A stretch of 64,000 nucleotides of DNA. It comes from Melanocharis versteri (taxonomy: Eukaryota > Chordata > Aves > Passeriformes > Melanocharitidae). The DNA is taken from assembly GCA_013397845.1 (NCBI GenBank), contig VZTG01003218.1:777572-841571 (forward strand). Direction: 5' to 3'. Below the pieces are notes generated by a model. It saw nothing but the letters and a program-made list of their open reading frames with translations. It ran no database searches and had not been told where the DNA came from. Every line of letters begins with the position of its first letter. Position 1 is the stretch's first letter. Both the position numbers and the translations under genes were made by a program. This document shows positions 59,721-64,000 of the stretch, piece after piece.

Positions 59721-62700
59721 AAGGGCTGTATAGTCAGATTTCAACTTGAGGTTATTTTACTCTCTGTGACCATAATAATTGAGCATAATGACTACTAATA
59801 AATTACTAGTGAAAGAGAATCTTTTGCACATATAACAGAGTCTCCGTCCCTCGTCATTTGAAAATAAGAGTGGTATCCTGTAGATAAAGACACTACATTT
59901 TTAATGCGTGGTAAAGTTTTTTACTTGCCAAAGGGATTTCTCACTGTTATGGGGGAAATGTTTGTGTCCTAGTGTTTGTCATGTTAGAAATAAAAACAAT
60001 TTTTGTGAAGAAGAAACACCATTAAACAGGCTACTACCCTTCTTACCCCTTCTTGGCTTACCTTACTACCTGTGCTACAACATCATTCTCCCTCTTTAGT
60101 GATTGTTTTTCCTCCCGGGATCTGCGCATATCAGATATTTACTGTCATGCTTACTAAAATTAATTTCCCAGAAATTTGCAAAGCAATCATATTCATAACA
60201 TTTGCTAAAGACATCACAATATGTGAGCCATACAAATAGAATGTAATTAAAAACTGTTTCAGGAAGGTTCTGTTGGCATCTCCCTCCCTGCAGACCAACA
60301 TTATTTTTTTTTATCTCAAAGCCTCAGCTGATCTTTCTGTAGTTTGTATTGTCCTAAAGAAGAATAGATGAAAGGGTCCATTGAACAAATTTTGATTTGA
60401 ACATAAATAAAAACATTTGGTTTCCAGACAGATAACCACATAAATCTTACTCCAAAGGTTACAGATGCCTTATCTCAAGGTCAAGATTTAGCCTTTCTAT
60501 AAAATAGGAAGATTCTTTGCTACTATATTGTCACACTATAAAATATAAATCTAAATCTATAAAATGTAAATCATGCACAGTAAATAGAAAGTACTAGCTC
60601 AGTACCCTATAGTTTTTTTTTCACCTTTTTTTTTCTTTCTTCTTTCTATCAGAAATCATTTTGCCTGGAGTCAGCTGCTCCTCATTCAGAAACTCATTAT
60701 GTACACCTTGGTAATGAAACTTGTTAACTCATTAGAAAGACACCCTAATTTTCAATTTTTAAAAGTGATAATAGTGATGTCTTAGACACTCTCAAGTATC
60801 TAGTTTTGCCTCTAACTGCTGCTAGAGAGACAGAGTGAATCTTTTTTAGCCCACATGTCATACCTACCAACAGCAGGGAAATGTCTTGAATAGCCTTAGG
60901 TGTCTCTGGTCACATTAGTTTTAAACAGATAAATCTGTTCCTTTGTGTCTGCTTGAGGATAATTTGATTGCTGTATAAGATCAAGTGGTTCAGGAAAAAA
61001 TATAAAAATTATATAGACATACATCATCTTTCTTTTCTGCTGAAGTGTGGTCCCTCTGCAAAATGAGATAATTTGGGGAAAACTGACTCTAGTTGAAAAA
61101 CCTAATTTTTTTTCTGCCTTCATAAAGATAATTAATTTCTCAAAGTGTGACTCAGTAAAAGAGAGAGAGTTTTTGTATTATTATTTTATTTCTGCCAGAC
61201 ATTTCATGAAATGTGTAGGATTACCTATTTCTTATTTCTGAGTCCTGACCAGAATAAAAACAGGAAACCTACATATTTACCTCCTGTGGTATAGATATTT
61301 TCTTCAGAAGCATTTATGAAAAGTTTGAGGAAACTGAATCTTAGAAACATGGATACTTTAGACTTTCAAACTCACTCATGTATACATCTACATTTGTTGT
61401 CATGTGTCAGTGATTTATTCCTTTGTTAAGCCTGTTTGATATAGTTTTTTTTTTTCTCTTTTCTAAATAGACCCGATCAATTTCACCTTCTTTCTTTTGT
61501 TAAACAGGTTACTGTAAAATCACTTGTTGTTATCCTATCACTCTGTAAAGATACAGCATGTTTGAATACTGTATTTTTACATATACATGTACCGTAGTAC
61601 AGTAGTTTCCTCCATGACTTAATCTGGTGTCCTTGAATGTTTTTACACATTTTTTTGTATTCCATGAAAAGAGAGAATTTTAGTTCCTCTTTTCTTAGTT
61701 TCTGTACTATCAGATAATGAAATGTGAGGGAGTCTTATCAGGTAGCTAAAAAGGCAAATATTTCATTTTAAGAAAAAATTTAAATAAGTACAGTATCCCC
61801 CTTGATGTACTTAGTGCTAGGATGTTTTTTCATGGAAACAATAGGTTACGATAACTGAATTATTCCATAAAGATTGCTATTTGGATCATGCTTTCTACTT
61901 TCAAAGTCATGCTTCTACCAGGATCTGTAAAGTTAAATTTGCTTTCAAGTCACTTTTTTTTACAGTTAGAGGTTCTAAACTGGACAGCAATGTTGTTTGG
62001 GCTTCTGTTTTCCAAATCAATCATAAATATGTACATTCACTTACAGATATCATTATTATCTCATCTAAATATTTTTGATATTCATAATAATAAACAGAAA
62101 ATCATAAACCAATATAAGTTGTGTTTGAAAAGAACTTGGACTTACATGGAAGATGTGTTTCATTTTTGTTCTGGTTTATATCTAAATTTTTAAGGTTTTG
62201 CTATCAAAATGAAATATAAGTTAACTTGCACTAAGCAATGTAACACGTCATTTTGAGATTCCTTCATAACTGTATCTTTGAAGATAAGTAGACAGATACA
62301 TACATATGAAATGTGTCTATTTCAGTCAAAATGTGTTCCAGATATCACTTTAAATGATGTTTTAAAATTACTGAATAGGGTTTTTTTTATTTTTGAAGGT
62401 CTGTATTCTTAAAATCATTGAATTAGTTTAGTTTTTTTTCCTTTGCAAGTCTACTTTATTGCATGGTGGGTATCCAATATGCTCAAGGAAGTGTTTGATT
62501 AGCTGAGTATTTAAAAATTAATACTAATTATAGAATGAAGCTCTCCTCTTTTTCTAAATTGCAGCTTTTGCCATTCTGTACGTAAAGCCATTGTTTCAGA
62601 CTAAATGTGAGTACTTTGTTCCTTAACTTAGTCTGATAATTTCCAAAAAATGCATTTTACAGTTCACAGCAGGCAAAGTTTTATTAACATTTTACTTGCT

Positions 62701-63221
62701 TCTGTGACAGAAAGCTGGCTTCTCATTCATATTTAGTCTATACATTACGTGTCCTTGTATTACAGTGATCGCTTTAATTGAAAATAGCTTAGGGAAATCA
62801 GGTAAAAAAGATCTGGAGAATATACATAGACCATATTTCCAGCTGACGGCAAACACAAGACACATTTAGCTGTATTTCTATCATCTACTCTCAACTATTC
62901 ACGCTGTAAAAACTAGATCCAGGGCTATGTATTTCTGAAAAATTAGGCCACCTGAAATGAAATGGATATATGAAATTATGTCACTAAATGTTCTTTCTCT
63001 GTATATATTTGTCAAACATTGACCATTGATACCATTACTTTTCAAACTGGAAAAATGGTTGCGGCAGAGTAGACACCTGACAGACATAGAATCTTGGAGA
63101 GCAGCCAGGTCTACGTCTATGGTGCTGTTAGAAGTATTTGGATGCAGTACTGATTAGCTGCAGAATCCCCCGTCACCTTTTCAAAAAACAGCATGTGTGA
63201 CTCACAGTAATAATGCTGCAT
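59721..63221. other. Intergenic, no recognised feature
   Basis: AT-rich DNA with homopolymer runs; chance frames only. Confidence 0.6.
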
Positions 63222-63284
63222 TTCATTAATTAATTCATTCATTCAGTCATTCAGTCATTCAGTCATTCATTCACTCATTCATTC
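63222..63284. repeat. (ATTC)n microsatellite with ATTCAGTC variants
   Basis: About 15 tetramer units, with a run of CATTCAGT units in the middle. Confidence 0.95.
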
Positions 63285-63324
63285 AAAAAGTGAAGGGAAA
63301 ACAACAAAGAGAAAATATAAATTT

Positions 63325-63380
63325 GAATATATATGTATATATATACACACATGTATATACACACATACTGTATATACAGA
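63325..63380. repeat. AT/AC alternating low-complexity run
   Basis: Alternating TATATGTATATATATACACACATG-type sequence. Confidence 0.9.
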
Positions 63381-64000
63381 ACAGGTAAAAGAATGATAGA
63401 AAGGTGACTTTGTGAGAGAGATATTTTTTTAACATATTCAGTCATTTATGTGAAAAACTATCTTCATTTATTTCCAACTGGATGGTCAGTTGATAATGAG
63501 TGATCCAGAACTATCATCTGAGATATGTGGAATGCCAAAAGCTACTAAAATCCTCCCTTATTAAGTTTTTTTCTTATGATTCAGATTGTTGGTACCACAG
63601 GTGCCAATCTATTCAAGCTGCTTCTTGGTTTAAGTCAGCCTGGATTTTATGCGTTTTAATAGTTCAAAACAATATAAGCGATATGAACGGAGAGGATGAG
63701 GCATAAAACTGGCCATCATAAAAAAAAAACCCTGAGGATGATAGGCTTGTAAGATTTATAGAATGATAGTCTAATTAATAGCTTGGATATGATACAAAAA
63801 GTATTTTTTTGTTTTGCTTAATTTTTGCTTTATTTTATTCTCCTATAAAAATGCGTCTATCTTTTCTTGTTTGTCTTTGAACTTTGTAAACTTTTCTTTG
63901 TTCTTCCCTTAATCTGATACATGATGAAGATGACTTCAAAAAATTCCATTTACTCTGGATATGGACTCCTCCTAAAAGTGTAACTGCTTTTATAATATTC
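63381..64000. other. Intergenic, no recognised feature
   Basis: AT-rich to the window end. Confidence 0.6.

Noticed and set aside
63222..63284. Regularly spaced repeats that might suggest a CRISPR-like array
   Set aside because: The units are 4-8 bp with no spacers and the genome is vertebrate; it is a microsatellite.

Overview
This 64-kb window is AT-rich vertebrate non-coding DNA. I found no intact protein-coding gene, no tRNA, no rRNA and no prokaryotic-style operon. It looks avian. Seven stretches match CR1 LINEs: their 3' ends carry the ATAGAATCATAGAAT-type tail and they hold decayed ORF2 reverse-transcriptase pieces. Several LTRs have the layout of bird ERVL- and ERVK-like elements. 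A passerine or other neoavian bird is likely, but the species cannot be read from the window.

Layout. Positions 1-253 are a sequencing gap. About 1690-5643 is a truncated ERVL-like provirus on the minus strand (LTR, primer-binding region, broken gag, protease with a DTGA motif, start of reverse transcriptase). It contains a 1.13-kb near-identical tandem duplication whose junction holds a single N. A CpG-rich solo LTR on the plus strand lies at about 6870-7548. CR1 pieces lie at 13022-13480, and a solo LTR at 15531-16125 is bordered by 72-74-bp direct repeats. A CR1 ORF2 piece (16965-17925) abuts a 1.1-kb solo LTR (17952-19058). A broken coiled-coil exon (21929-22559, minus), possibly CBY2/SPERT-like, is the only host-gene remnant I see. 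Further CR1 pieces lie at 24900-25500, 28986-29343, 33555-34215 and 50119-50500. Two more LTR-like segments are proposed at 29600-30462 and 31910-32900. Long microsatellites (GGAA, TTCC, TTTCTC, CAA, TTTTA, ATTC) are scattered through the window.

The right half (34-64 kb) is mostly featureless AT-rich DNA with a few GC-richer patches that I cannot identify. No genes work together here: the window records repeat insertion and decay in a gene-poor interval. The observations most worth checking are the 72-bp duplication exactly flanking the solo LTR, the tandem duplication with an N at its junction, and the pseudogene exon that keeps an apparent splice donor.
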